Part shown: piece by piece, positions 36,301-44,538 of the stretch
Layout: the number at the start of each line of letters is the position of its first letter
Numbering within the stretch: position 1 is the stretch's first letter
Position numbers and translations under genes: made by a program
NCBI RefSeq assembly: GCF_035918155.1
Contig: NZ_CP109327.1
Location: 868,001 to 932,000 of the forward strand
DNA length: 64,000 nt
From: Streptomyces sp. NBC_01591
GTDB taxonomy: Bacteria; Actinomycetota; Actinomycetes; Streptomycetales; Streptomycetaceae
Direction: 5' to 3'
Notes under the pieces: generated by a model
What the model was told of the DNA's origin: nothing
The model's input: only the letters and a program-made list of their open reading frames with translations
The model's database searches: none

Positions 36301-37128
36301 ATGACCGGAAGCCACCCGGGGAAGGCGTCGACACCGGCGCCGCTGACCGGACCCGCAGCGCCCTGCTGGGTCAACCTCATGACCCGCGACCTGGGATCGG
36401 CGCAGGAGTTCTACGGCGCCGTGCTGGGGTGGAACTTCCGCCCGGGCAAGCTGGGGCAGGAGTTCTCGGTCGCACGCCGGGGCGACGTACCGGTCGCCGG
36501 CATCGGCGCTGTGGCGACCGCCTACCGGGTGGCCGTGGCCTGGACGCCCTACTTCGCCGTCGCCGACGCCGACGCGGCCGCCTCGCGCATCCGTGAGCGC
36601 AGCGGCACGGTCGCGGTGGGGCCACTGGCACTCGGCAAGGGGCGCGGGGCTCTCGCGGCGGACCGGGACGGTGCGGTGTTCGGCATCTGGGAACGGACCG
36701 AGCCCGCGACCTCGCCTCCCACGCCCGACGACCATTCGCACGCCTGGCTGCGTCTGCACACCAGGAACGCCTTCGATGCCGCGATCTTCTACGGCCAGGT
36801 GCTCGACTGGGCGAGCGGGCGGCCGGGGTGCTGCGAGGTGTCGTACGAGAAGGACGAGGTCATCGTCGACTGCGACGGGCGCCGGCTCGTGCGGATCGGC
36901 TCCGGCGCGGTGGAGGCGGCGCCCGATCCGCTGGTCCGCCCGCACTGGCAGGTGTACTTCCCCGTCACCGATGTGGCGGCCACGGTCGCGGCGGCGCGGG
37001 AGTACGGCGGCAGCCTGGTCGAGCAGCGGCCGCTGACGCAGGGCACGGAGGCGACCCTGCTGGACCCGGACGGCGGCCTCTTCACGGTCACGGACGTCCG
37101 GGGGATCTCGGCAGGCGATTCCGGCTGA
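36301..37128 (+). CDS. Two-domain VOC (glyoxalase-like) protein
   Basis: A 275-residue protein of two VOC domains (about 18-130 and 145-265). Each shows the beta-alpha-beta-beta-beta pattern with MTRDLGSAQEFYGAVLGW and LHTRNAFDAAIFYGQVLDW. Similar tandem VOC proteins of Streptomyces are linked to antibiotic binding or unknown dioxygenase-like tasks. Few metal-ligand histidines are present, so it may bind a ligand without catalysis. ATG 36301 has AGTAGGA upstream. The last 41 bases overlap the convergent DUF6328 gene. Confidence 0.85.
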   Translation: MTGSHPGKASTPAPLTGPAAPCWVNLMTRDLGSAQEFYGAVLGWNFRPGKLGQEFSVARRGDVPVAGIGAVATAYRVAVAWTPYFAVADADAAASRIRERSGTVAVGPLALGKGRGALAADRDGAVFGIWERTEPATSPPTPDDHSHAWLRLHTRNAFDAAIFYGQVLDWASGRPGCCEVSYEKDEVIVDCDGRRLVRIGSGAVEAAPDPLVRPHWQVYFPVTDVAATVAAAREYGGSLVEQRPLTQGTEATLLDPDGGLFTVTDVRGISAGDSG

Positions 37129-37669
37129 CCGGGCCGTTCCGCCGGGGCGCGGTCAAATTCTCGCGCATGGACGAGGTGCGGGCCAGCGCCCAGGCCGGGA
37201 AGACGAACCAGCAGATCAGGAACCAGAGCGCCATGCCGCCGACCAGCCACAGGGCGACGGAGTTGTGCAGGGCCACCCGCAGGATGAGCAGCAGGGCGGA
37301 GCACATGGTGCAGAACAGCAGGACGAGTCCGAGCACGGTCATGCGTGACGCCCAGGTGACCGTCTGTGGCTTGAGCCGCCGCCCGGTGAGCAGCCGGTGG
37401 TACGAAACGGGCCCGATCAGGGCGGCGGCGGTGGCCGATCCCAGCATCACGGTGACCACGTAGATGGTGCGGTCGGTGTCCGAGAGCTCGGAGAAGCGGG
37501 GCTGGAAGACGACGGCGAGCAGGAAGCCGAACAGGATCTGGACGCCGGTCTGGGCCACGCGCAGTTCCTGGAGCAGATCGGTCCACCGCCGGTCCGCCCG
37601 TTCATCGGGGGTCTCGTCGCGGCCGTCGTCGCGGCCCTGACTGTCGGAAAGACGTGCTGTCGAGGTCAC
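37088..37669 (-). CDS. DUF6328 four-helix membrane protein
   Basis: A 193-residue membrane protein. After a polar start, the conserved LLQELRVAQTGVQILFGFLL (family hallmark) opens four helices, ending in a basic cytoplasmic tail. Function is unknown; the family is widespread in actinobacteria. The GTG at 37669 has GGAGGC six bases upstream and starts VTSTARLSDSQ; the longer frame to 37735 is less likely. Its 3' end overlaps the VOC gene by 41 bp, tail to tail. Confidence 0.8.
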   Translation of the reverse strand: MTSTARLSDSQGRDDGRDETPDERADRRWTDLLQELRVAQTGVQILFGFLLAVVFQPRFSELSDTDRTIYVVTVMLGSATAAALIGPVSYHRLLTGRRLKPQTVTWASRMTVLGLVLLFCTMCSALLLILRVALHNSVALWLVGGMALWFLICWFVFPAWALARTSSMRENLTAPRRNGPVSRNRLPRSPGRP

Positions 37670-37859
37670 CGGGAGCCTCCGTCCGAATACCCGGAGTACG
37701 TCGCGTTCCCCTCCTCCCCCACCGTAACCGGTCATCTGGGACGGGCGGTGGCCGGATCTGTTCGCCCGACTTCGACGATCAGTTCGACCTCGCCTAGGAT
37801 TCTAAGTACGGCATCGCGCGTCGGTCACCGGCTGGGTGAGGCGTGGAGGCGCCCGTGAG

Positions 37860-37876
37860 ATGCCTGTTGGAGGCAT
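37860..37876 (+). promoter_or_regulatory. Hairpin covering the VOC ribosome site
   Basis: ATGCCT and AGGCAT pair around GTTGG, so the GGAGG ribosome site of the GTG at 37883 lies half in the loop and half in the stem. It may limit translation, but could be chance. Confidence 0.3.
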
Positions 37877-37882
37877 TCCACA

Positions 37883-38272
37883 GTGTCAGTCGAGTTGAAT
37901 CACACCATCGTTCACGCCCGGGACAACCGGGAGTCCGCCGAGTTCCTGGCGGACATTCTGGGGCTGGAAGTCGGCGCGGAATGGGGCCCGTTCATCGCGG
38001 TCGAAACCGCGAACGGGGTCACACTGGACTTCGCGACCATTCCCGAATCCTCGATCGTCATGCAGCACTACGCCTTCCTCGTCTCGGAGGCGGAGTTCGA
38101 CACGGCGTACGCCCGGATCAAGGAGCTCGGGATCACGTACTACGCGGATCCGCACCAGAAACATCCGGGCGAGATCAACCACAACGACGGCGGCCGAGGC
38201 GTGTACTTCCTCGATCCCGCCGGTCACGCCATGGAGATCATCACGCGCCCGTACGGGGGCTTCACCTCGTAA
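37883..38272 (+). CDS. VOC family protein (fosmidomycin/glyoxalase-like)
   Basis: A 129-residue single VOC protein. ELNHTIVHARDNRESAEF opens the fold with His7, MQHYAFLV carries a second His, and PAGHAMEIITRPYG carries the third candidate ligand and Glu. These positions match the metal site of the glyoxalase/bleomycin-resistance superfamily, so an enzyme is plausible. The start is GTG 37883 with GGAGG nine bases upstream. It is a single gene, convergent with a GNAT gene across a terminator. Confidence 0.88.
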   Translation: MSVELNHTIVHARDNRESAEFLADILGLEVGAEWGPFIAVETANGVTLDFATIPESSIVMQHYAFLVSEAEFDTAYARIKELGITYYADPHQKHPGEINHNDGGRGVYFLDPAGHAMEIITRPYGGFTS

Positions 38273-38291
38273 CACACCGTTCTGAACACGG

Positions 38292-38331
38292 GGGTTCGGC
38301 CGGGACTCGGGCACGGGTTCCGGCCGGACCC
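38292..38331. terminator. 12-bp bidirectional terminator
   Basis: GGGTTCGGCCGG (38292-38303) and CCGGCCGGACCC (38320-38331) pair at 11 of 12 positions plus one G-U, between the convergent VOC and GNAT genes. Confidence 0.65.
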
Positions 38332-38343
38332 TTCCGTTTCGGG

Positions 38344-38835
38344 TCAGTCGATCGGCAGCAGCAGCTCGGGCCGGTCCCACATCACCGCGGGCGGGTTGGC
38401 CGCCACGGTGCCGGTCCGCCGGGCACCCACACTCCGGTAGAAACCCTCGGCAGGGGGGTGCGAGACGATACGGACGCCGGTGAGGCCGACGCGCTCCGCC
38501 TCGTCGCGCAGATGTCCGATGAGGAGCCGCCCGATGCCGAGCCCCTGCGCGTCGTCGGCGACGAACATGAGGTCGAGTTCCGGCGGCGCGAGAACGAGCG
38601 AGTAGAAGCCGAGCAGCCGGTCGGTGCCGGGCTCCACGGCCGCGAAGACCCGATGGGTCTCGATGTAGTCGGGACCCACCCGGTATCCGGCGACCATGGC
38701 GGCGTACTGCCCCTCGTAGGCGCGGGACGTCCTGACCAGCCGGGTGAGCCGCTTCGCGTCCCGTGCAGTGGCCCGCCTGACGCGTACGGTCTCCCGTCGC
38801 ACCTCGCCACCCCGGTGCGTAATGCTCGATGTCAT
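38344..38835 (-). CDS. GNAT N-acetyltransferase
   Basis: A 163-residue acetyltransferase with the acetyl-CoA loop QGLGIGRLLIGHL in motif A and LDLMFVADDA as its preceding strand. VRVRRATARDAKRLTRLV is the N-terminal strand-helix. ATG 38835 has no ribosome site, but TAATAC lies seven bases upstream of it, as in leaderless Streptomyces promoters. The start codon sits between the arms of a strong inverted repeat, so transcription may be tightly repressed. The acceptor substrate is not known. Confidence 0.85.
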   Translation of the reverse strand: MTSSITHRGGEVRRETVRVRRATARDAKRLTRLVRTSRAYEGQYAAMVAGYRVGPDYIETHRVFAAVEPGTDRLLGFYSLVLAPPELDLMFVADDAQGLGIGRLLIGHLRDEAERVGLTGVRIVSHPPAEGFYRSVGARRTGTVAANPPAVMWDRPELLLPID

Positions 38836-38852
38836 GGATGGAGTATTACGCA
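38816..38852. promoter_or_regulatory. Inverted-repeat operator over the GNAT start and -10
   Basis: TGCGTAATGCTC (38816-38827) and GAGTATTACGCA (38841-38852) are 12-base arms with one mismatch and a 13-bp spacer. The right arm contains the putative -10 (TAATAC on the - strand) and the spacer contains the ATG. This position fits a repressor that blocks a leaderless promoter. Confidence 0.6.
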
Positions 38853-38886
38853 TCCGGCTGCGGGGCACCCACCGCGGGCCCTGGGG

Positions 38887-39291
38887 CTACGACTGATCGC
38901 GCGCCGCGCGCCACTCATCGACCACGGCGTCGATGTCGAACGGCTTGAGGTTCAGCGGCGGTCCCGGCGGCGGCCGCCTGATGGCCGCCAGGATCTTCTC
39001 GTTGACCTCGGCCAGCATGCGCCGCACCTCGGCCTCCGTCCGCGCCCCGGACACGGCCTCGGCCACATCCTCCGCCTGTTTGCGCAGGGCCAGCGCCGGC
39101 GGGAGCACCGACACCCCCTCGCGCTGCATCTTCTGCTTGATCCACCAGTTCTCGTCGTAGGGAGCCTCAAGACTTTCGAGCGGCTTGCCGAATCCCGGCA
39201 ACTGCGAGAAGTCGCCGCGCTGCTCGGACTCCCGGATCTGCTTGTCGACCCATGATTCGAAGCTGACGCCCGCAGGCTTGCGCTCGGTCAA
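38887..39291 (-). CDS. DUF1992 (DnaJ-C28-like) protein
   Basis: A 134-residue protein matching DUF1992: VDKQIRESEQRGDFSQLPGFGKPL is the hallmark, then ENWWIKQKM and a helical region to NLKPFDIDAVVDEW. In eukaryotes the domain follows a J domain in DNAJC28; the bacterial role is unknown. The TTG at 39291 has GAGAGGGG seven bases upstream. Single gene on this strand, 51 bp upstream of the GNAT gene, which has its own promoter. Confidence 0.88.
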   Translation of the reverse strand: MTERKPAGVSFESWVDKQIRESEQRGDFSQLPGFGKPLESLEAPYDENWWIKQKMQREGVSVLPPALALRKQAEDVAEAVSGARTEAEVRRMLAEVNEKILAAIRRPPPGPPLNLKPFDIDAVVDEWRAARDQS

Positions 39292-39433
39292 CGTACGCCC
39301 CTCTCGGAGGATTCGAAATCCGGTCCTTTCACCATACCCAGGGGGCCGAGGGAGCCCCCGGTGCACCCACGTCCCCGCATCGCAACGCGCTTCAGTGCGA
39401 CGCCACTTCGGGACCGGACCGCCCGCGCCCGCG

Positions 39434-40381
39434 TCAGTGCGCGTGCCCCGCGGGCGCCTCGGCCCCGCTCTCCCGGTGTCCGTCGCTGTCGCCGCCGTTC
39501 CCCGGTTCCGCCACCCGGACGGTGAACGCCGCGGTGCGCACCTTTCCCTCGTGCTTGAAGTCGAGGAAGAGCCGGTACGCTCCCGCGCTGGGCGCCGTGG
39601 CGGTAAAGGACACCACCGGACCCGGACCGCCCTCGTTCGGGTGGACGTGCAGATAGGCCAGGTCGCCCGAGCGCAGGGCGACCAGGTGCCCGTACGCACC
39701 GAGGTAGGGCTGCAGATCGGTGACGGGACGGCCGTTCCTGCTGATGGACGGCCTCAGTTCGCCGGCCTGCCCGGCCCGGAGTTCGCCGCCGAGCGTGACG
39801 CGGTAGCCATCGACCTCGGCGACGGCGCCCGGGGCCGGGAGAGCGGCGGGGTGGTAGGCGCCGGAGACGGCCAGATCCGCGCCCAGCGTGAGGTTCTCGG
39901 CACCCGCGGCCGCCGGGGTGAAGTCGGCGAACACCCGGTAGCCACCGGCTTCGGGAAGGTCGACGGGGGTCGACCAGGTGCCGTCGGCCGCACGGACGGG
40001 GTGCAGATGCCGGTACTGGGTGAGGTCGGTGGAGGCCAGGATGAAGTGCAACTCCTTGCCGTGCTCGCGTCGATAGGCCGTGACCTTGCGCCCACTGTCG
40101 TCCTTGACTGCGAACCGGATCTCGGTCCGGGCCCCGGCCCGGACCGTCGGTGTTTCCAGGGCCAGCGTGTAGCCGCCGTCGGAGATCTGCAGCCCGCCGG
40201 GCACCTGGTCCGCCGCTGCCTCCGCCGCGCCCTCCTCTCCCCCGTCGTGGCCGCCGTGCTGCCCTGCGGGGCGGTCCTCCGCGGCCACCAGCGGGTCGAC
40301 GCCCCTGCCCACTCCGTACGCGGTTCCGAAGGTCGCGGCGAGCGCGGCGGCGAAGGCGGTGATCCTCAGTGCGTTGTTCAT
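39434..40381 (-). CDS. Exported His-rich protein with duplicated HxHP domain
   Basis: A 315-residue exported or membrane-anchored protein. A hydrophobic N-terminal helix (about 4-25) is followed by a His/Gly stretch (GQHGGHDGG). Two similar beta domains follow: one with ELHFILASTDLTQYRHLHP, the other with GHLVALRSGDLAYLHVHP; both end in a YR-LF-DF strand. The tail DGHRESGAEAPAGHAH is again His-rich. The HxHP pairs look like copper-binding sites. The family is not one I can name. ATG 40381 has GGAGGG seven bases upstream. A perfect CsoR-like operator lies in its promoter, so a role in copper binding or resistance outside the membrane is likely. Confidence 0.8.
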   Translation of the reverse strand: MNNALRITAFAAALAATFGTAYGVGRGVDPLVAAEDRPAGQHGGHDGGEEGAAEAAADQVPGGLQISDGGYTLALETPTVRAGARTEIRFAVKDDSGRKVTAYRREHGKELHFILASTDLTQYRHLHPVRAADGTWSTPVDLPEAGGYRVFADFTPAAAGAENLTLGADLAVSGAYHPAALPAPGAVAEVDGYRVTLGGELRAGQAGELRPSISRNGRPVTDLQPYLGAYGHLVALRSGDLAYLHVHPNEGGPGPVVSFTATAPSAGAYRLFLDFKHEGKVRTAAFTVRVAEPGNGGDSDGHRESGAEAPAGHAH

Positions 40382-40433
40382 GACGGTTCCCTCCATCGGG
40401 TCGACCGGGAGGCAGCGCTTCCCGACGCCTCTC

Positions 40434-40461
40434 AAGATACCCCCTGGGGGTATCAAGTCAA
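40434..40461 (-). promoter_or_regulatory. Promoter with embedded CsoR-like operator
   Basis: On the - strand, TTGACT (40461-40456) and TATCTT (40439-40434) are separated by 16 bp. The spacer and -10 hold GATACCCCC-T-GGGGGTATC (40436-40454), a perfect dyad with 9-base arms. This is the G-tract, TACCCC/GGGGTA form bound by Cu(I) repressor CsoR. Binding would cover the spacer and block polymerase until copper rises. Confidence 0.75.
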
Positions 40462-40475
40462 CCCGGGACCACCAC

Positions 40476-41273
40476 TCAGGCGGGCACCACCAGTCCGTCG
40501 CGCAGCCGTTCCACCGCGGCTTCGGGAATGCGCAGGCCGTTGCGTACATATCCCTCGAGTCCGCCCCACCTCTCGTCCATGGCGTCCAGCGCCGTATCGA
40601 GATAGCGGGGGCGGACCTCGATGATCGCGGACGCGATATCCGGATCACCGCCCACGTCGAGGAAGTCCTGCACATAGGGCGCGAAGGCGACCCGTACCAC
40701 CGGGTTCACCGCAAGGAACTCGGCACGCACGACATCGCGTGACGCGCCGGCCATCATCAGGAGGAGAGCGGTGGCCCAGCCGGTACGGTCCTTGCCCGCC
40801 GTGCAGTGGAAGAGCACCGGGCGGGCACGGTCGTCGGCGACCGTCTCGACGAAGGCCCGGTAGGCGGCGGACGCACCCGGCGAGAGCACCATCTGCCGGT
40901 AGGTCTCCGCGAACAGCCCCTCCGCCTTCCCGCCTCCCAGCATCTGCTCCGCGGCGACGGGGTCGGCGAGCAGTGCGCGCAGCCGGGCAGGCGCCACACC
41001 CGGATTGTCCCCGAGCACGTCGGCGACGAACAGCCGCGCCCCGGGAGGCAGCCGGTCGGGTGCCGCGGCGCGCTCGTCGGCGGTCCGCAGATCGACGACG
41101 GTACGGATGCCGAGCGCGGCCACCTGCGAGTCCTGCGCCGCGTCGAGCCCACTGAGCTGTCCGGACCGCAGCACGGCACCCGCCCGGACCCGGTGGTGCG
41201 GACCCAGGGCGATACCGCCCAGGTCGCGCAGGTTGAGGACGGTGGATGCCGGGACGGCCCTGGCGGTCTGCAC
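40476..41273 (-). CDS. Tyrosine-phosphatase-like protein (PTP family)
   Basis: A 265-residue phosphatase of the MptpB/lipid-phosphatase type. NLRDLGGI opens the domain, and the active-site loop is HCTAGKDRTG with Cys157 and Arg163 (CX5R); the second lysine in the loop (AGKDR) is typical of phosphoinositide-active, triple-specificity enzymes. GTG 41273 has AGGGGA about ten bases upstream; ATG 41312 is an alternative. No kinase is adjacent. It is transcribed away from the molybdate operon on the same strand, and its promoter region holds two dyads. Confidence 0.85.
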   Translation of the reverse strand: MQTARAVPASTVLNLRDLGGIALGPHHRVRAGAVLRSGQLSGLDAAQDSQVAALGIRTVVDLRTADERAAAPDRLPPGARLFVADVLGDNPGVAPARLRALLADPVAAEQMLGGGKAEGLFAETYRQMVLSPGASAAYRAFVETVADDRARPVLFHCTAGKDRTGWATALLLMMAGASRDVVRAEFLAVNPVVRVAFAPYVQDFLDVGGDPDIASAIIEVRPRYLDTALDAMDERWGGLEGYVRNGLRIPEAAVERLRDGLVVPA

Positions 41274-41628
41274 GATGAACTTCCCCTTTTCCCGACGCGT
41301 ATCCGAATTCATTCGGCTTGGCCGGACCAAATTGTCCGGATCAAACGTCGCACGCAGCCGGGAAATCGACAAAGTAAAACGCCGGGCGGCATCGATCGGG
41401 GGCATCTTCGGAGATAAAGGAAATGTGAAACCGCAACCGTCCACACCCAGGTCAGGGGCACACCACACCAATAGCGGTGTTTTCTCCGAAACCCCGCTCG
41501 AAGGGCAACGCCGGTCAGCGCACGCGCCGGTACTACGCCCCCTGAATTCCCGGCACCGCGATTCTCGCAGAGGCGGGACGGGTCAGGCGGCGAAATCTTC
41601 ACCCGCACAGCCCGCGGAATCTTCGCCC
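41274..41628. promoter_or_regulatory. 355-bp gene-free region upstream of the phosphatase
   Basis: No supported gene. It is less GC-rich than its surroundings. CCGAAT-TC-ATTCGG (41303-41316) and CCGGAC-CAAATT-GTCCGG (41322-41339) are two neighbouring dyads close to the phosphatase start. The rest up to the ModBC stop holds no clear signal. Confidence 0.4.
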
Positions 41629-43569
41629 TCAGAGGCTGACGACAGTGACCTCGGTCGCCTTGACGCTCGTCCATACGGCAGTCCCCTCGACGAGACCCAG
41701 CTCGGTCGCCGCTTCGGGGGTGATCTCGGCGACCAGGTCCGGCGCCTCGTCGGAGACGATCACCACCCGGAGCCGACTGCCGACGGCGGTGAGCTCGCGC
41801 ACCGTTCCGGGCCAGACGTTACGGGGGCTTCCGCCGGGCCTGTCGTGGTGCACGGAGACCGCTTCGGGCGCGATGATCGCGAGGGCGGCCGCCCCCTCGG
41901 CAAGCGCGTCCGCGACGACCAGCCGGCCGCCGCCCGCGAGGGCCAGGGTGCCGTCGGGCGCGGCGGTGCCGGGCCAGGCGTTGCGGCCGAGCATCCGGGC
42001 GACCCAGGGCGAGCGGGGATGCCGGGTGACCTCGGCCGGTGGCGCGTACTGAAGGGTGCGGCCCTCGTCGAGCACGAGCACCCGGTCGGCCAGTGAAACC
42101 GCTTCGACGGGGTCGTGGGTGACGATCAGACAGACGCCGCCGAACCCGGCGAGATGGGTTCGCAGGGTGTGCCGGACATGGGCGCGGGTGGTCTGGTCGA
42201 GGGCGGCGAGCGGCTCGTCGAGCAGCAGCAGCCAGGGGCGGGCGGCGAGCGCCCTGGCCAGGGCGACGCGCTGGGCCTGGCCGCCGGAGAGCTGGGCGGG
42301 CCGGCGGTGGGCGAGGTGGCCGACACCCAGCCGGTCGAGCCACTGCTGCGCCTCGCGCCGGGCCTCGGCGCGGGCGACGCCGTGGGCGCGGAGCCCGTAC
42401 GCGGTGTTCGTCAGCGCGCTCAGATGCGGGAAGAGCGCACCGTCCTGCGGCACCCAGGCGACCTGGCGGCGGTGCGGGGGCAGCGCGGTGACGTCGGTGT
42501 CGCCGAGGCGCAGCCGGGCCCGGGCGCGCGGGGTCAGGCCGAGGAGTGCGCGCAGCAGGGTCGTCTTGCCCGCGCCGTTGGGGCCGACGACGGCGATCGT
42601 GGTGCCGGGCGCCGCGTCGAGGGTCAGCCGGTTGAAGCCGGTGACCTCGGCATGCAGCGACCGTCGTTCCTGCGGGACCGGGGGCATCTCATGGCCCGCC
42701 CGGGCTGCCGTGTCCGTGTCGGCCGCGTCGTCCGCCGGGGGTTCCGAGCCGCGTGCGCGGTCGCGCGGCGCTCCGGTCCAGCGCCCGCGCAGAGTGATCA
42801 GTACGGCCATGGCGATGGCGAGCAGCAGCAGCGAGACGGAGGTGGCGGCCTCCGGGGAGTCCTGGAGCAGCAGGTAGACCTGGAGGGGAAGCGTCTGGGT
42901 GGTACCCGGCAGATTTCCCGCGAAGGTGATGGTGGCACCGAACTCGCCGAGCGCCCGCGCCCAGGTGAGTGCGGCCCCGGCGGCAAGCCCGGGGGCGACC
43001 ATCGGGAGGGTGACGGTGAAGAACACCCGGACCGGTGAGGCCCCGAGGGAGGCCGCGGTCTCCTCGTATGCGGGGCGCAGTCCGGCCAGGGCGCCTTCGA
43101 GGCTGATGACGAGGAACGGCATCGCGACGAAGGTCGCCGCGACCACCGCGCCCGAGGTATGGAAGGGCAGTGTGATCCCGAAGGTGTCCTCCAGCCAGGG
43201 CCCCAGCAGTCCCCGGCGGCCGAAGCCGAGGAGGAGTGCCACGCCTCCGACGGTGGGCGGCAGCACCATCGGGAGTAGGACCAGCGAGCGCACGAGCGCC
43301 TTGCCGGGGAAGTCGGTCCGGGCCAGCAGCCAGGCCAGGGGCACCCCGAGCAGCAGCGAGAGGCCCAGTGCCCAGAAGGAGACGAGCAGGGACAGTCTGA
43401 GTGCCTGGGTGACTCCCGGGCTGGTCAGATGGGTCCCGAGGTCGGCCCAGGAGGTACGGGCCAGAATGCCGATCAGCGGAATCAGCAGGAACGCGACGGC
43501 GAGCAGCGCGGGGAGCGCCAGGGCGACGGGGGTGCGCATGCCGGGCACCCGGCTGCGGAGGGCTCTCAT
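41629..43569 (-). CDS. modBC: Molybdate ABC transporter permease-ATPase fusion (ModB-ModC)
   Basis: A 646-residue fusion. Residues 1 to about 265 form a ModB-type permease with five to six helices and the EAA loop EETAASLGASPVRVFFTVTLP. A linker follows. From about 310 comes the ATPase: GPNGAGKTT, LSGGQAQR, LLLLDEPLAALDQ, and the switch His in IVTHD. About 575-646 is a TOBE/Mop domain that binds oxyanion (TVRELTAVGSRLRV). ModB and ModC are usually separate. It lies 124 bp after modA in the operon with the HTH-Mop regulator. ATG 43569 is used; ATG 43539 is also possible, and neither has a strong ribosome site. Confidence 0.93.
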   Translation of the reverse strand: MRALRSRVPGMRTPVALALPALLAVAFLLIPLIGILARTSWADLGTHLTSPGVTQALRLSLLVSFWALGLSLLLGVPLAWLLARTDFPGKALVRSLVLLPMVLPPTVGGVALLLGFGRRGLLGPWLEDTFGITLPFHTSGAVVAATFVAMPFLVISLEGALAGLRPAYEETAASLGASPVRVFFTVTLPMVAPGLAAGAALTWARALGEFGATITFAGNLPGTTQTLPLQVYLLLQDSPEAATSVSLLLLAIAMAVLITLRGRWTGAPRDRARGSEPPADDAADTDTAARAGHEMPPVPQERRSLHAEVTGFNRLTLDAAPGTTIAVVGPNGAGKTTLLRALLGLTPRARARLRLGDTDVTALPPHRRQVAWVPQDGALFPHLSALTNTAYGLRAHGVARAEARREAQQWLDRLGVGHLAHRRPAQLSGGQAQRVALARALAARPWLLLLDEPLAALDQTTRAHVRHTLRTHLAGFGGVCLIVTHDPVEAVSLADRVLVLDEGRTLQYAPPAEVTRHPRSPWVARMLGRNAWPGTAAPDGTLALAGGGRLVVADALAEGAAALAIIAPEAVSVHHDRPGGSPRNVWPGTVRELTAVGSRLRVVIVSDEAPDLVAEITPEAATELGLVEGTAVWTSVKATEVTVVSL

Positions 43570-43693
43570 CGGAGGTTCCCGCGATCGGTCGGTTCGGGCA
43601 GGACTGGGGTCGCTCCCGCTCCCCCCGCCGACCGGACCCCGGTCGGCCGGACCGCGGGCCTGGGGTGCCCGGCGGATCAGGGCCGGACAGGCC

Positions 43694-44491
43694 CTACGGC
43701 TGCTGGAAGCCCGCCGACTGCAGGATCTTCTGCGCCTGCGGGGTGCTCAGCCACTTCACGAACGCCGTGGCCGCCTCGGCGTTCTCGGACTGTCGCAGCG
43801 TAGCCGCCGGGTAGGAGGCCACGGCGTTCTGTGCGTCGGGGATGTCGACGGCGTCGACCTTGTCGGTGGCCGTGGCGGCGTCGGTCTTGTAGACGATGCC
43901 CGCGTCGGCCTCGCCGAGCTCGACCTTGCTGAGGACCGCGCGGACGTTGGGCTCCTGCGAGACCGGCTCGACGGTGAGCTTCTGGGCGTCGAGGACCTGC
44001 TTGCTGTAGCGGCCGACGGGCACCTCGGGTGCCGCCAGGACGACCTTCAACCCGGGGTCCGTCAGGTCCTTCAGGCCCGCGATCTTCTCCGGGTTGCCCT
44101 CCCGGACGGCGATGACGAGGCGGTTCTTCGCGATAACGGTGGGCGTCGCGGTGTCGGACTTCAGCCCGTCCATCGTCTTGGTGTCCGCGGTGACGAGAGC
44201 GTCGGCGGGCGCGCCCTGCTTCACCTGGGCGGCGAGTTCCTGGGAACCGGCGAAGGAGAACGTCACCTTCGTACCCGGGTGTCCCTTCTCGTACGCGGCG
44301 CCCGCGGTCTTGAACACATCGGTGAGCGAGGCCGCGGCCAGCACCGTCAGCCGGGCCCCGGACGAATCCGCGGACTTCCCGCCGGGTTCCTTCTTGCTGT
44401 CGTCGCCGCTGCCGCACGCGGCGAGTGGGAGCAGCAGCGCGGCGGTGATGACCGCGGCGGCGGTGCGGCGCCCGGTGAGGGGGGTCGTCAT
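43694..44491 (-). CDS. modA: Molybdate-binding lipoprotein
   Basis: A 265-residue periplasm-side binding protein. The lipobox LAAC places the lipidated Cys at 26. [36 protein letters not shown] and AGIVYKTDA match ModA and carry the serines, alanine and tyrosine that hold molybdate or tungstate. It is the second gene of the operon, 47 bp after the HTH-Mop gene and 124 bp before the transporter. Together they supply molybdenum, likely for enzymes such as the PaoABC-type hydroxylase in this window. Confidence 0.95.
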   Translation of the reverse strand: MTTPLTGRRTAAAVITAALLLPLAACGSGDDSKKEPGGKSADSSGARLTVLAAASLTDVFKTAGAAYEKGHPGTKVTFSFAGSQELAAQVKQGAPADALVTADTKTMDGLKSDTATPTVIAKNRLVIAVREGNPEKIAGLKDLTDPGLKVVLAAPEVPVGRYSKQVLDAQKLTVEPVSQEPNVRAVLSKVELGEADAGIVYKTDAATATDKVDAVDIPDAQNAVASYPAATLRQSENAEAATAFVKWLSTPQAQKILQSAGFQQP

Positions 44492-44538
44492 GGTCCCGTG
44501 ACTCCTTGGAGTTGATGCGTGCCGTGGGTGACGCGCGG

